DNA of 64,000 nt from NCBI GenBank assembly GCA_046328475.1, contig JAXLWN010000031.1:12658-76657 (forward strand), in the 5' to 3' direction. The translations under genes and the position numbers were made by a program. Source of the stretch: CADCWN01 sp046328475 (GTDB taxonomy: Bacteria; Chloroflexota; Chloroflexia; Thermomicrobiales; CADCWN01). Numbering within the stretch: position 1 is the stretch's first letter; the number at the start of each line of letters is the position of its first letter. Of the stretch, positions 8,983 through 16,992 are shown piece after piece. The notes beneath the pieces are model-generated. The model made no database searches, was not told the origin of the DNA, and was given only the letters and a program-made list of their open reading frames with translations.

Positions 8983-9219
8983 ATGGCGACGTTCGCGGAC
9001 ATGTTGCAGGCGAATCCGGACATTCGCAATCAATACGACTGGTGGCGTGGGGCGCGGCAGGAGAAGGGCGAGAACCCGGTGGACTGGGATGCCTTCCGGC
9101 AGCACATCGTGGCAATCGGGCAGGTGGATCCGGGCAATCGGCCGCCGGATGACTGGGTGGGAGACGATTACAAGCAGGCGAATCCGGAGTGGTGGGCGGA
9201 GTATCAGAATCGGACGTGA
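8983..9219 (+). CDS. Small acidic hypothetical protein
   Basis: A 78-residue protein, MATFADMLQANPDIRNQYDW then WRGARQEKGENPVDWDAFRQ, ending DYKQANPEWWAEYQNRT. It is Trp-rich (six Trp) and acidic, with no signal peptide. The ATG at 8,983 follows a GAAGGGG-like site. It lies directly downstream of the DUF4157 gene across a terminator-like hairpin. The WW/NPEWW pattern suggests a small helical fold, but no family is recognised. Its stop codon abuts a heptamer tandem repeat. Confidence 0.6.
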   Translation: MATFADMLQANPDIRNQYDWWRGARQEKGENPVDWDAFRQHIVAIGQVDPGNRPPDDWVGDDYKQANPEWWAEYQNRT

Positions 9220-9345
9220 GTGCTGAGTGCTGAGTGCTGAGTGGGTCTGTGCGTTCGTGCGTCGGGGCGCACCGGGACTGAAGTCCCGGCGAAGGGCCTG
9301 CGGGCCACGAAACCCGCCTGCGCGGGTTGGGCCTGAGGCAGCAGT
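9216..9345. repeat. Heptamer array and palindromic intergenic element
   Basis: Three copies of gagtgct (9,216-9,243) overlap the stop codon of the preceding gene. At 9,262-9,345 follow three short palindromes in a row: cgggact-gaagtcccg, gggcc-tgc-gggcc and aacccgc-ctgc-gcgggtt. The latter block looks like a dispersed palindromic repeat rather than a terminator. Confidence 0.65.
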
Positions 9346-9372
9346 GTTGCCAACACAGGGGATGTTGAGCCA

Positions 9373-9410
9373 GGGGGCGGATGTCGGTGAGACATCCGCC
9401 CCCCATTTTG
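9373..9410 (+). terminator. Rho-independent terminator candidate
   Basis: The 13-bp stem gggggcggatgtc (9,373-9,385) pairs with gacatccgccccc (9,391-9,403), followed by cattttg. This is the best terminator shape in the region and ends the 8,983 gene's transcript before the next plus-strand gene. Confidence 0.7.
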
Positions 9411-9504
9411 CGTCGGTTGGCGCTTGTGGGCGGGTGGTGGCAAACTGCTGGCGGATCGTTTTGGTTGCGGTGGTGCGGCGGCGCGAAGATGCGATGAGGG
9501 GAAT

Positions 9505-10674
9505 ATGGTAAGTGCGGAGTTGGCGGGGGCGGCGAGCGGGGCGGTGACGATCACGGCGATCAAGGCGATGCAGGTGCGGTCGCAGGGGACGCTGATCAAG
9601 ATCGAGACCGATGCGGGGGTGGAGGGGTATGGGGAGTGCCACGCGACCGGTCCGCTGGCCCGCGCGGTGATCGCGGGGATCGGGGCGGGGCGGTTGCCGC
9701 ACCTGGGGCTGATCGGGAAGGATCCGCTGGCGATCCAGGTCCACTTCCACAACATGTTCTACGCCTATCCGCAGCGACCGCCCTATGTGCGCGTGATGAG
9801 CGGGATCGACATCGCGCTCTGGGATCTGGCCGGGAAGCTGCTTGGGCAGCCGGTGTCGAAGCTGCTCGGCGGCAATTTCCGGGAGACGATCCCGCTCTAT
9901 TCGCACTGCACCGGCGGCGATTACTTCGATAAGGGGGCCTGGCGGGAGCGCGCGGCAGAGTTGACGGGCAGTCCGGAGGGGTTCAGGGCGTTCAAGGTCG
10001 ATATCCACGTCCCGCTCGGCATCCACATGCAGCAGTACGCGCCGAGCATCGGCCCGCGCGAGGCGCGGCGGGTGGCGCGGGCGTATGAGCTGGCGCGGGA
10101 GGCGTTCGGGCCGGAGATCGACATCATCGTGCATGGCCACTGCGAGCTGGACGTGCCGAGCGCGATCCGGGTGGCGGAGGCGGTGGAGCCGATCGCGCCG
10201 CTCTTCTACGAGGACCCGCTCGCGCCGCAGTTCTCGGAGGGGTGGCTGGCGCTGCGCCGGGCGACGCGGCTGACGCTGATGACGGGGGAGAATCTGGAGT
10301 CGCCGGAGGAGGTGCTGCCGTTCTTGCAGCACCAGGCGGTGAATGTGCTGCAACCGGATCTGATCAATTCGGGCGGGATCACCGGGGTGAAGCGGATCGC
10401 GGATCTGGCGGCGCTCTACCGGGTGCCGGTCTGTTTGCACAATGTGAGCGGGCTGGTGTTGCAGATGGCGTCGCAGCAGTGGTCGGCGGCATTCTTCAAC
10501 TGCCCGCTGATGGAGTGCCGACGCGGCGGCGAGGCGGCCAGGGCGGCGGCGAGCAATGCGCCGGTGATCCGGAACGGGGAGATGGTCGTCTCGACGCTGC
10601 CGGGCCTGGGGATCGACTGGGACGAGGATTATCTGCGCGCGAATCTGGCGGAGGGGGAGCCGTGGTGGGGGTGA
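9505..10674 (+). CDS. Mandelate racemase/muconate lactonizing enzyme family dehydratase
   Basis: A 389-residue enolase-superfamily enzyme that probably removes water from a sugar acid, in the manner of D-galactonate dehydratase. Seen: the capping domain (TLIKIETDAGVEGYGECHAT), the family signature SGIDIALWDLAGKLLGQPV, the KVD strand (RAFKVDIHVPLG), metal-site strands HGHCELD, FYEDPLAPQ and LMTGENLES, then the catalytic-His strand VCLHNVSG. The ATG at 9,505 has GAGGGG upstream. Length is typical. It stands alone on the plus strand; the nearby isomerase-like and Gfo/Idh genes elsewhere in the window fit a taste for unusual sugar acids. Confidence 0.85.
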   Translation: MVSAELAGAASGAVTITAIKAMQVRSQGTLIKIETDAGVEGYGECHATGPLARAVIAGIGAGRLPHLGLIGKDPLAIQVHFHNMFYAYPQRPPYVRVMSGIDIALWDLAGKLLGQPVSKLLGGNFRETIPLYSHCTGGDYFDKGAWRERAAELTGSPEGFRAFKVDIHVPLGIHMQQYAPSIGPREARRVARAYELAREAFGPEIDIIVHGHCELDVPSAIRVAEAVEPIAPLFYEDPLAPQFSEGWLALRRATRLTLMTGENLESPEEVLPFLQHQAVNVLQPDLINSGGITGVKRIADLAALYRVPVCLHNVSGLVLQMASQQWSAAFFNCPLMECRRGGEAARAAASNAPVIRNGEMVVSTLPGLGIDWDEDYLRANLAEGEPWWG

Positions 10675-10693
10675 TGCCCGGTGCCGGGCGCGG

Positions 10694-11449
10694 CTACCCG
10701 GCGTGCTGGCCGTCTTCCCCCTCGGCCGCCTGCTCTTCGTCGTCGCGGTAGGGGCCGTAGAGCGCCCGGCCGATCAGCGCGGCCAGGCAGGCACCGGCGA
10801 GGGGACCGACGACGTAGAGCCAGGCGTTGTCGAGGTGCCAGGCGACGAGGGCGGGGCCGAGCGAGCGGGCCGGGTTCATCGACGCGCCGCTGACCGGCCC
10901 GGCGACGAGCGCGGCCAGGGCGACCATGCCGCCCGAGGCGAGCGCCGCGTTCGGCCCGACGACCCGGTGGCGGGTGGCGGTGCCGAGGACGACCGTGGCG
11001 AGCAGGAAGGTGAGCGTCGTCTCGGTCGCCAGCGCGGTGCCCGCGCCGACGTGCGGCTCCGACGCCCCGAGGTGGGCCACGGGGCCGAAGGCGGCGCGCA
11101 GGCAGCCCGCCGCCGCGAGCGCCCCGGCGAGTTGGGCCGCCCAGTAGAGCGGCAGTTTGTGCCAGGGGAACGCGCCGCGCGCCGCGAACGCGAGGCTGAT
11201 CGCGGGGTTGATGTGCGCCCCGGAGATGCCGCCGAGGGCGTAGGAGATCGCCATCACCACCAGCCCGGTCGCCGCCGCCCGCGCTACCGCATCGACCTGC
11301 CCGCCGCTGGTGGCCGCGACGACGAGTCCGCCGGCCGCGACCAGGGTCTTGGCCCAGGTGCCGAGCAGTTCGGCCAGCAGGACGCGCGCGAGCGTTGCCT
11401 CCTCTCGCGCCGCCTGCCCGCCGCGATCGCGCCGTGCCTGGTCCCCCAT
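10694..11449 (-). CDS. Aquaporin / MIP family channel
   Basis: A 251-residue membrane channel with six predicted transmembrane helices and both hallmark half-helices, GAHINPAIS (near residue 77) and GASMNPARS (near 195). Each has an NPA box, and the Arg after the second NPA belongs to the selectivity filter. The first 25 residues are charged and may be partly untranslated: GGGAGG sits very close to the proposed ATG, so an internal start cannot be excluded. The short spacing and small loops suit a water channel (AqpZ-like) more than a glycerol facilitator, but this is inference. It is convergent with the dehydratase gene upstream. Confidence 0.85.
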   Translation of the reverse strand: MGDQARRDRGGQAAREEATLARVLLAELLGTWAKTLVAAGGLVVAATSGGQVDAVARAAATGLVVMAISYALGGISGAHINPAISLAFAARGAFPWHKLPLYWAAQLAGALAAAGCLRAAFGPVAHLGASEPHVGAGTALATETTLTFLLATVVLGTATRHRVVGPNAALASGGMVALAALVAGPVSGASMNPARSLGPALVAWHLDNAWLYVVGPLAGACLAALIGRALYGPYRDDEEQAAEGEDGQHAG

Positions 11450-11574
11450 CCCTCCCTGCCTTCCGTGCGCTGAGCGAGCCTGGGGCTCCTTGCTCGTGCG
11501 CGGTTGGTGGTGCGCGGCGCATGGTAGGAGGGACGGGCGAGTCTGTCAAGGCCGCAGCGGCGAGGAGCACGAGC

Positions 11575-11602
11575 ACGCGGGCTGGCACGTCGCCAGCCCG
11601 CG
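11575..11602. terminator. Inverted repeat downstream of the binding-protein gene
   Basis: acgcgggctggc (11,575-11,586) pairs with gccagcccgcgt (11,592-11,603) around a short loop. It follows the stop of the minus-strand binding-protein gene and precedes the aquaporin gene. The plus-strand side has tttcttgct; the minus side lacks a T-run. Confidence 0.5.
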
Positions 11603-11635
11603 TTTCTTGCTCGATGGGGAGTGGTGACCGAGGGT

Positions 11636-13567
11636 CTAACCCTGACGGACCCAGTTGGCGATGTTCCAGTAGTCAACGTCCCAGGTGGAGAAGTTGATGT
11701 TCTGGAGCGTCTTCGCGCGCCCGAAGACGCTCTTGCGGTTGACGAGCGCGATGTGGACGAAGTTCTTCACGATCAGGTCGTTCATCTGGATGAAGAGCTG
11801 CGCCCGCTTGGTGTCGTCGAGCTCGGTGCGCGCCGCCTCGTAGAGCTTGTCGTAGTCGGCGTTCTGCCAGCGGCTGGTGTTCCCCTTCGACCACTGGTTG
11901 GCCTTCTGGTCGGCGTTCGCGCCGACCCAGCCGGACATGTAGGAGAGCGGGTCGGGGGAGGTGTTGCTGTTGGTGAACATCTCGATGTCGGCGTAGAAGT
12001 GCGACCCGGTGTCGGGGTTGCCGGCGTCGGAGGAGAAGAAGACCCCGGCGTCGATGCTCTTCAATTCGACCTGGAAGCCGCTCTTCTCCCAGCCATCCTT
12101 GATGATCTGCTGGGTCTTCTGCCGCAGCGTGTTGACGGTGGTCTGGTAGAGCAGCGACAGCTTCACGCCGCCCTTGGCGCGATGGCCGTCGGCACCCTTG
12201 ACGTAGCCCGCCGCTTCCAGCGTGGCATTGGCCTTGTCGATGCTGAACTCCGGCTTGTTGTTCTTGGAGTTGTACTGCGGCGGATCGTAGAGCAGGTTGA
12301 TGCCGACCTCGCCCGCGCGGCCGTAGAGCGTGTCGACGATCGACTGGCGGTCGGCGGCGAGGGCGAGCGCCTCGCGCACCTTGGGGTCGGTGAGGAAGGG
12401 GTGCGGGGCCTTCAGCGAGGACCGCTCGCCGTCCACCTCCTTGTTCGGGTCGGTGAAGTTGACCAGCAGGCGCTCGATGCCGCCGCCCGAGGCGAAGCCG
12501 GCGACGCCCTTGCCGCCCGTCTCCAGCTGCTTGAGGATGGTGTCCTCGACTTGGAGGTTCCAGGCGTAGTCGTAGTCGCCGGTCTGCAGCACCGCGCGGG
12601 CCGCCGTGGTGGCGTCCCCGCCGCCCTTCAGCTCGATGGTGTCGAAGAAGGGCTTGTTCGCCTCGCGGTAGTTCTCGTTGATGACGTAGGCGACCGAGTC
12701 GCCGGGCTTGAAGTCGGTGACCTTGTACGGCCCGGTGCCGACCGGCTTCAGGTTGTTCGGCGAGTTGCGCGCCGCCTCGCCCTTGTCGTTCTCGAAGATG
12801 TGCTTCGGCAGGATGTTGCCGCCGACGCCGAAGAAGGGCTGGTACCAGCCGGGCGTGACATCCTTGAAGGTGACCTTGACGGTGAGGTCGTCGACCTTCG
12901 CCACGCTGGCGACATCGACGTACTTGCCGATGCTGGTGGCGGCGGTCTTCTCGTCGGTGACGTAGTCGTAGGTGAAGACGACGTCGTCGGCGGAGAACGC
13001 CTGGCCGTCGCTCCACTTCACGCCCGACTTCAGCTTGTAGGTGACGCTCTTGCCGTCCGACGCGACGCCGCCGTTGGCGAGCGAGGGCACCTCGGCGGCG
13101 AGGAGCGGGACGATGTTGCCGTTGACATCGATGGTGCAGAGCGGCTCGTAGACGATGCGGCCGATCAGGTCGTCCTTCGTCCCCGAGGAGAGGTGCGGGT
13201 TGTAGGTGACCGGTGCCTGCGACTGCAGGATCTTCAGCACGCCACCGCCGCCGCGCTTGGTGGGGCCGCCGGTGGAGGCTGCCGGGGTGCCGCTGCCCGC
13301 GCCGGGGGCCGACGCGGCCCCGCCCGGGGTGGCCGCCGCGCCGCCGGGCGCGATGCCGACGGTCGTCGCCAGGGGGGTCGGCGAGGTGGCGGCTGCCGGG
13401 GCGGTCGCGGTGGAGCTCGCGCTGCCGCAGGCCGCCAGGATCGCCGCGATCGCCGACGCGGACGCCCCGAGGGCGACGGCGCGGGCGATGAAGTTGCGGC
13501 GACTGAGTTGCCCGGATGCGACGTCCCGGGCGAGGGATTGGAGGGAAGACTGTGCGCGCGTGGACAC
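11636..13567 (-). CDS. Peptide/nickel-type ABC transporter substrate-binding lipoprotein (SBP family 5)
   Basis: A 643-residue extracytoplasmic solute-binding protein. A Tat motif SRRNFI (residues 22-27) precedes a hydrophobic run and a lipobox ending at Cys47 (ILAAC), so it should be folded before export and then lipid-anchored. A 55-residue Ala/Thr/Pro linker follows, then the SBP_bac_5 fold: VTYNPHLSSGTKDDLIGRIV, VKWSDGQAFSADDVVFTYDY, LKPVGTGPYKVTDFKPGDS, and FLTDPKVREALALAADR. The GTG start has AGGAGG upstream. It is a close paralogue of the gene at 57,214. No transporter subunit adjoins it; the permeases at 24,222-26,333 are a candidate partner, by inference only. The ligand is unknown. 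Confidence 0.9.
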   Translation of the reverse strand: MSTRAQSSLQSLARDVASGQLSRRNFIARAVALGASASAIAAILAACGSASSTATAPAAATSPTPLATTVGIAPGGAAATPGGAASAPGAGSGTPAASTGGPTKRGGGGVLKILQSQAPVTYNPHLSSGTKDDLIGRIVYEPLCTIDVNGNIVPLLAAEVPSLANGGVASDGKSVTYKLKSGVKWSDGQAFSADDVVFTYDYVTDEKTAATSIGKYVDVASVAKVDDLTVKVTFKDVTPGWYQPFFGVGGNILPKHIFENDKGEAARNSPNNLKPVGTGPYKVTDFKPGDSVAYVINENYREANKPFFDTIELKGGGDATTAARAVLQTGDYDYAWNLQVEDTILKQLETGGKGVAGFASGGGIERLLVNFTDPNKEVDGERSSLKAPHPFLTDPKVREALALAADRQSIVDTLYGRAGEVGINLLYDPPQYNSKNNKPEFSIDKANATLEAAGYVKGADGHRAKGGVKLSLLYQTTVNTLRQKTQQIIKDGWEKSGFQVELKSIDAGVFFSSDAGNPDTGSHFYADIEMFTNSNTSPDPLSYMSGWVGANADQKANQWSKGNTSRWQNADYDKLYEAARTELDDTKRAQLFIQMNDLIVKNFVHIALVNRKSVFGRAKTLQNINFSTWDVDYWNIANWVRQG

Positions 13568-13644
13568 GGAACCTCCTGCCTGCGAACCCCAACCGGTGCG
13601 GTTCGCGGTTGATAACGCTCCCCATCGAGCGTCAGGTGATCCCT

Positions 13645-13676
13645 ATTATAGACATGATGGCGGTAGGGGTGACAAG
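13645..13676 (-). promoter_or_regulatory. Promoter candidate for the binding-protein gene
   Basis: On the minus strand TTGTCA (13,676-13,670 region) is followed after 19 bases by TATAAT (13,650-13,645). The -10 is a perfect consensus; the spacer is two bases long. It lies 78 bases upstream of the GTG start. Confidence 0.5.
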
Positions 13677-13757
13677 CTGACGGGTGTAGGTAGGGTGCGG
13701 GGGTGGGCTTCGCCGCCAGATTCTGGTGCCTGGGGTGGCACGGTTCCGGGGGGCAGG

Positions 13758-14738
13758 TCAGTCAGCGAACCGCATCCGCGCCGCCGCGAGGCAGTCCAGC
13801 GTTTCGTCGGCCGTCTTCAGCAGCAGCAATTCGCGCACGAGTTCGGAGGTATTCGGCACGCAGGCGAAATAGGCCTTGTACATCTTCTTCGTCGCCTCGA
13901 AGTTCTTCTGGCCCTCCGACCAAGTCGCTTTCCAGAGGCGGATGTGCTCGATCAGGAGGTCGATCCGGTCGAGCAGCGAGATTGTTTCCGGGTCGATGCG
14001 CGGGTCGAAGAACCAGAGGTTCTTGAAGATGCCCCGCCCGACCATCACGCCGTCGACGCCGTGGCGCGCGGCCTTCTCCAGGCCGTCGGCGTGGCTCGCC
14101 ACGTCGCCATTGCCGATGATCAGCGTCTCCTTGCCGAGCCGGTCGCGCAGCGCCACCACCTTCTCGATCTCCTCCCAGCGCGCCGGGAATTTCGACTGCT
14201 CGCTGGCGATCCGCCCGTGGATGGTCAGCGCGGCCAGGTTCTCGTTGAGGAGCGTTTCGGCCCACGTCTCCGTGACCCAGCTGGTCGTGCCGCAGCGGGT
14301 CTTGACCGAGACCGGGAGATCGCCCGCGCCCTCCTGCGTCGCCCGGATGATCTCGATGGCGTGGGCGGGGTGCTCGATCAACCCCGCGCAGGAGCCGCGT
14401 CGGACGACCTTGCGCTCCGGGCAGCCCATGTTGAGGTCGATCCCGGCGAAGGGGCCGAACTCGCCCGAGGCGAGGTCGCGGGCGACCGCGTAGAAGTTCT
14501 TCGGCTGTGCGCCCCAGATCTGCGCGATCAGCGGCTGCTCGGCGTCGGTATGCACGAAGCGGTGGCTGGTGGGCTTGCGCCCTTTGCTCATCAGCCCTTC
14601 CACGTAGGTGAACTCGGTGAAGAAGAGGTCCGGCGCACCGTTTTTGGCGATGATCCGCCGGAAGACGGAATCGGTGACGTCTTCCATCGGGGCGAGGATG
14701 AAGATCGGTTGTGGTAGCTCGCGCCAGATATTGCCCAT
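13758..14738 (-). CDS. dus: tRNA-dihydrouridine synthase
   Basis: A 326-residue flavoenzyme that reduces uridines in tRNA D-loops with NADPH. Seen: the FMN-binding start IFILAPMEDVTDSVFRRI, LIAQIWGAQPKNF, the family signature GIDLNMGCPERKVVRRGSCA (the Cys of GSCAG is the expected catalytic acid), VSVKTRCG, LTIHGRIASEQ, IIGNGDV and GVDGVMVGRGIF. The C-terminal helical domain is present. The frame is intact. No strong ribosome binding site precedes the ATG. Which of the Dus subgroups it belongs to cannot be said by eye. Confidence 0.9.
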   Translation of the reverse strand: MGNIWRELPQPIFILAPMEDVTDSVFRRIIAKNGAPDLFFTEFTYVEGLMSKGRKPTSHRFVHTDAEQPLIAQIWGAQPKNFYAVARDLASGEFGPFAGIDLNMGCPERKVVRRGSCAGLIEHPAHAIEIIRATQEGAGDLPVSVKTRCGTTSWVTETWAETLLNENLAALTIHGRIASEQSKFPARWEEIEKVVALRDRLGKETLIIGNGDVASHADGLEKAARHGVDGVMVGRGIFKNLWFFDPRIDPETISLLDRIDLLIEHIRLWKATWSEGQKNFEATKKMYKAYFACVPNTSELVRELLLLKTADETLDCLAAARMRFAD

Positions 14739-14756
14739 AATGCGCGGAAGTGTACC

Positions 14757-14990
14757 TCATGCGGACGTATTCGAACGCCCTGGTATGGGAGGGGCGTCGA
14801 TGGGCCAGGTGCGCGCCTGCCCACTCTTGCGCCCGGTTGTGGTGAGGAGCAGCACCCGCATTGGCCCCAGCGCTTTCCCGAGCCTGCCGCCACTGCGGTG
14901 GTACAGGCTCCGGTGGAGCGACCCGGCCGCCCGTATCAGGCAGCGCGGCGACGCGCTGCCGGTCTCACCGGGCGTGGTGCCCTGCGCCAT
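14757..14990 (-). pseudogene. Truncated deazaflavin-dependent nitroreductase-like remnant
   Basis: The 77-residue frame contains IRAAGSLHRSLYHRSGGRLG and MRVLLLTTTGRKSGQARTWP. This is the N-terminal part of the F420-dependent Ddn-type fold (HR.LYR.SGGR.G......LLLTTTGRKSG). The rest of the roughly 130-residue domain is missing: the frame ends after a foreign tail (DAPPIPGRSNTSA) at 14,757. A 5' extension in the same frame to about 15,080 is unlikely to be coding. I infer a decayed gene cut by a deletion next to dus. Confidence 0.6.
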
Positions 14991-15119
14991 CTCCCCCTCC
15001 GGCTGTGCCCATCGGTCGCGATACGCCACGGGGCCTGACCGAATACTCCTGCCGGGCGGAGGACGGGGCAACGCCCGCATCCTGCCGCGCCCGGCCTGCT
15101 GGACTGGCGCGGCGGGGCT

Positions 15120-15479
15120 TCAGGCGCTGCGCCGGTAGCTATCCACGATTTCGCCGCCGCTGGCGAGCAGGAGCCGTCGCACCGTATTCGCCTGCTCCGT
15201 GGTGTCGGCGTTGACGGTGAGGAGGGTTCCTCCCGCGCCGACCCGACGCGCGTAGGACTGTGCATCCCGCTCGGGCACCCCCTGATTCAGCAGCGTGGCC
15301 GCCAGGCTGGCCGCCGATTCCGGTGCGTCGGGTGCCACGATCGTGATGTGATCTTCCGAGATGACCTCCCGGCTCAGCGCGCTGACCGCCGCGATGCTGC
15401 GGTCCTGCGTGTCGAAGATTGCCGCGACCGTGTACGGCGTGTTCGCGGCCTCCAGTTCGGTATCGACGTGCGTGGACAT
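15120..15479 (-). CDS. General stress protein 17M-like domain protein
   Basis: A 119-residue protein with a single alpha-beta domain like YflT/GSP17M: TPYTVAAIFDTQDRSIAAVS, ALSREVISEDHITIVAPDAP, VPERDAQSYARRVGAGGTLL and TVNADTTEQANTVRRLLLAS. The pattern of an opening strand with D...A..A and a central YA..V..GG.L.TV is typical. AGGTAGGG precedes the ATG. It is divergent from the hsp20 gene, with a 326-base gap between them, which supports a stress role. The biochemical activity of this family is unknown. Confidence 0.7.
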   Translation of the reverse strand: MSTHVDTELEAANTPYTVAAIFDTQDRSIAAVSALSREVISEDHITIVAPDAPESAASLAATLLNQGVPERDAQSYARRVGAGGTLLTVNADTTEQANTVRRLLLASGGEIVDSYRRSA

Positions 15480-15681
15480 TATTCCCTACCTTTCTCGCTT
15501 CGCGATCCCCTGCTGCGAGGACCACCACTGTGCTGCGGGCAAGGGGCGTGCCATTTTCGGTCGCAACTTGACGGTGTGCCGATGCAGGCCGCGCTCTGAT
15601 CCGCTGAGCGCGTGATGCTGCGCGCGATTACCGGCGTTGGGAGAGTGAGGAGTGATAGGAAGCGAGGATGTTTCCTGTAAT

Positions 15682-15725
15682 TCTTGAACAAGACTCTTGA
15701 CAAGAATGTTTATAGATAGTAGGAT
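15682..15725 (+). promoter_or_regulatory. hsp20 promoter with two tandem palindromic operators
   Basis: TTGACA (15,697-15,702), 17 bases, TAGGAT (15,720-15,725) forms a near-consensus vegetative promoter. Two perfect palindromes overlap or abut the -35: TCTTGAACAAGA (15,682-15,693) and TCTTGACAAGA (15,695-15,705). Their centres lie 12-13 bp apart. A repressor binding there would block the -35 box. They match neither CIRCE nor HAIR. Confidence 0.7.
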
Positions 15726-15805
15726 ATGGGCGTAGGCTCCGAGGGGAAACCCGAGGGCGTCGGTCGATTGGTAACGGTCTACTGATGTCGAGAGGAGGTT
15801 GCACG

Positions 15806-16288
15806 ATGGCTACGTACACCTGGAATCCCTTCACCGAGATGCGCACCCTGCGCGACGCGATGACGCAATTGATGGAGGACAGCTTTGTCCGTCCCGGTGC
15901 ATCGGGCGTCGGCGCGGCTCAGGCGTCGTACTCCTTCCCGCTGAATATCCACGGTACGCCCGACGAACTGAAGGTTGAGGCGCTGCTGCCCGGCGTGGCC
16001 GAAGAGGATGTGCAGGTGGACATCGATCGCGGCGTCCTGACCGTCGCGGCAAAACGCCACACCTGGCATCAAGCCGAGGGCGAGCAGTGGTACCTGCGCG
16101 AGTTCAATCCCGGCACGTTCAGCCGGTCGCTCTCCTTGCCCTTCCCGGTCGAGGTCGAGCGGGCACACGCCAGCTTCACGAACGGCGTGCTGACCCTGAC
16201 CCTGCCGAAGGCGGAGGCGGCAAAGCCGAAGCGCATCCAGATCGGCACCGGGCGCGAGCAGAAGCAACTTGCCAGCAAGGCGGACTGA
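15806..16288 (+). CDS. Small heat shock protein, Hsp20 / alpha-crystallin family
   Basis: A 160-residue ATP-independent holdase. The N-terminal arm (TWNPFTEMRTLRDAMTQLME) is followed by the alpha-crystallin domain: LNIHGTPDELKVEALLPGVA, EEDVQVDIDRGVLTVAAKRH, LREFNPGTFSRSLSLPFPVE and ASFTNGVLTLTLPKAEAAKP, which contains the G.L.L..PK end of the domain. The ATG has GAGGAGG upstream. A strong promoter with palindromic operators lies about 80 bases upstream and a perfect 15-bp hairpin 30 bases downstream, so this is a monocistronic, regulated unit. Confidence 0.93.
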   Translation: MATYTWNPFTEMRTLRDAMTQLMEDSFVRPGASGVGAAQASYSFPLNIHGTPDELKVEALLPGVAEEDVQVDIDRGVLTVAAKRHTWHQAEGEQWYLREFNPGTFSRSLSLPFPVEVERAHASFTNGVLTLTLPKAEAAKPKRIQIGTGREQKQLASKAD

Positions 16289-16317
16289 GCCCCGCGCCCT
16301 ATCCCTCCCCACTATCC

Positions 16318-16353
16318 GAGGCCCCGTGGATCGCCAATGATCCACGGGGCCTC
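16318..16353 (+). terminator. hsp20 terminator hairpin
   Basis: A perfect 15-bp stem, gaggccccgtggatc (16,318-16,332) with gatccacggggcctc (16,339-16,353), loop gccaat. No T-run follows. The remaining stretch to the next hairpin at 16,623 shows no gene. Confidence 0.7.
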
Positions 16354-16622
16354 CGCTCTCTGGCAATGGGCTCCGACCGCCCGCAAGCTCCCGAAACGCC
16401 CTTCCTGTTGCCCAGAATGGCTGACTCCTATCCGTCGTGAAGGCACGTCGGATCGCGAGTTTGCTGTCGTTCCCAACGACCGAGTCTATCGCACTGTGCG
16501 GGAGCTCTTCGTTCAGGCGCGATGCCGTGTGCCCGCTCTTGCAGCATCGCTCTTGCCCTGGCGCGGAATCGGCATGGCGATGCCGGTGCGACGGGCAACG
16601 GGAAAGTATGCCGGGAAAACAG

Positions 16623-16657
16623 AACCGCCCACCGACGTAACGTCGGCGGGCGGTTTC
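16623..16657 (-). terminator. Terminator of the tRNA cluster
   Basis: aaccgccc-a-ccgacg (16,623-16,637) pairs with cgtcgg-c-gggcggtt (16,641-16,655), loop taa, one mismatch. On the minus strand it follows the 3' end of tRNA-Asp by eight bases and is itself followed by TCTGTTTTCCC. Confidence 0.75.
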
Positions 16658-16664
16658 ACAGGGG

Positions 16665-16738
16665 CGGAAGTGACGGGATTCGAACCCGCGGTCTCTGCCT
16701 TGACAGGGCAGCGTGTTAGGCCACTACACCACACCTCC
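16665..16738 (-). tRNA. tRNA-Asp (anticodon GUC)
   Basis: Acceptor GGAGGTG/CACTTCC with one G-U pair, D arm GTGT/ACAC, anticodon stem CTGCC/GGCAG with loop CTGTCAA (anticodon GTC), T arm GCGGG-TTCGAAT-CCCGT and discriminator G. No CCA is encoded. This is the last tRNA of a minus-strand cluster. Confidence 0.92.
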
Positions 16739-16872
16739 CAGCGGAGGGAATAATAGCATGGCAGCTATGGGGCGTCAAGGAGAATTGCGCGTGTTTTGCT
16801 GCCCGGTATCGGGGTGGTACGCCCTCGGCGACGGGGAGGGTTCGATGCGCAAACGGTCTGCAAATCTGATGG

Positions 16873-16944
16873 CGGAAGTGACGGGATTCGAACCCGCAGT
16901 CTGCCTTGACAGGGCAACGTATGGCGCTTCGGTAGGCACTTCAC
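16873..16944 (-). pseudogene. Degenerate tRNA-Asp copy
   Basis: The 3' half is nearly identical to the intact tRNA-Asp 135 bases downstream: acceptor CACTTCC, T arm, anticodon stem and GTC loop. The variable region has lost two bases. The D arm is replaced by unrelated sequence that cannot pair, and the 5' acceptor TGAAGTG pairs at only six of seven positions. It is probably a non-functional duplicate. Confidence 0.7.
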
Positions 16945-16992
16945 TAGCAAGCGCGCCGCAGGCGCTTTAGCCTGCGGCGCTGGCGTCCGGGG

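Noticed and set aside
7271..9219. Part of a complete eCIS or prophage tail cluster
   Set aside because: No sheath, tube, baseplate, spike or AAA gene is visible on either side.
11621..13612. Long open frames on the strand opposite the binding-protein gene, and similar antisense frames across the window
   Set aside because: They are by-products of high-GC codon bias. The true genes have ribosome binding sites, signal sequences and family motifs.
15682..15705. CIRCE or HAIR operator before hsp20
   Set aside because: The sequence lacks TTAGCACTC/GAGTGCTAA and CTTGAGT/ACTCAAG half-sites.
16873..16944. Second functional tRNA-Asp
   Set aside because: The D arm cannot pair and the first acceptor pair is mismatched.
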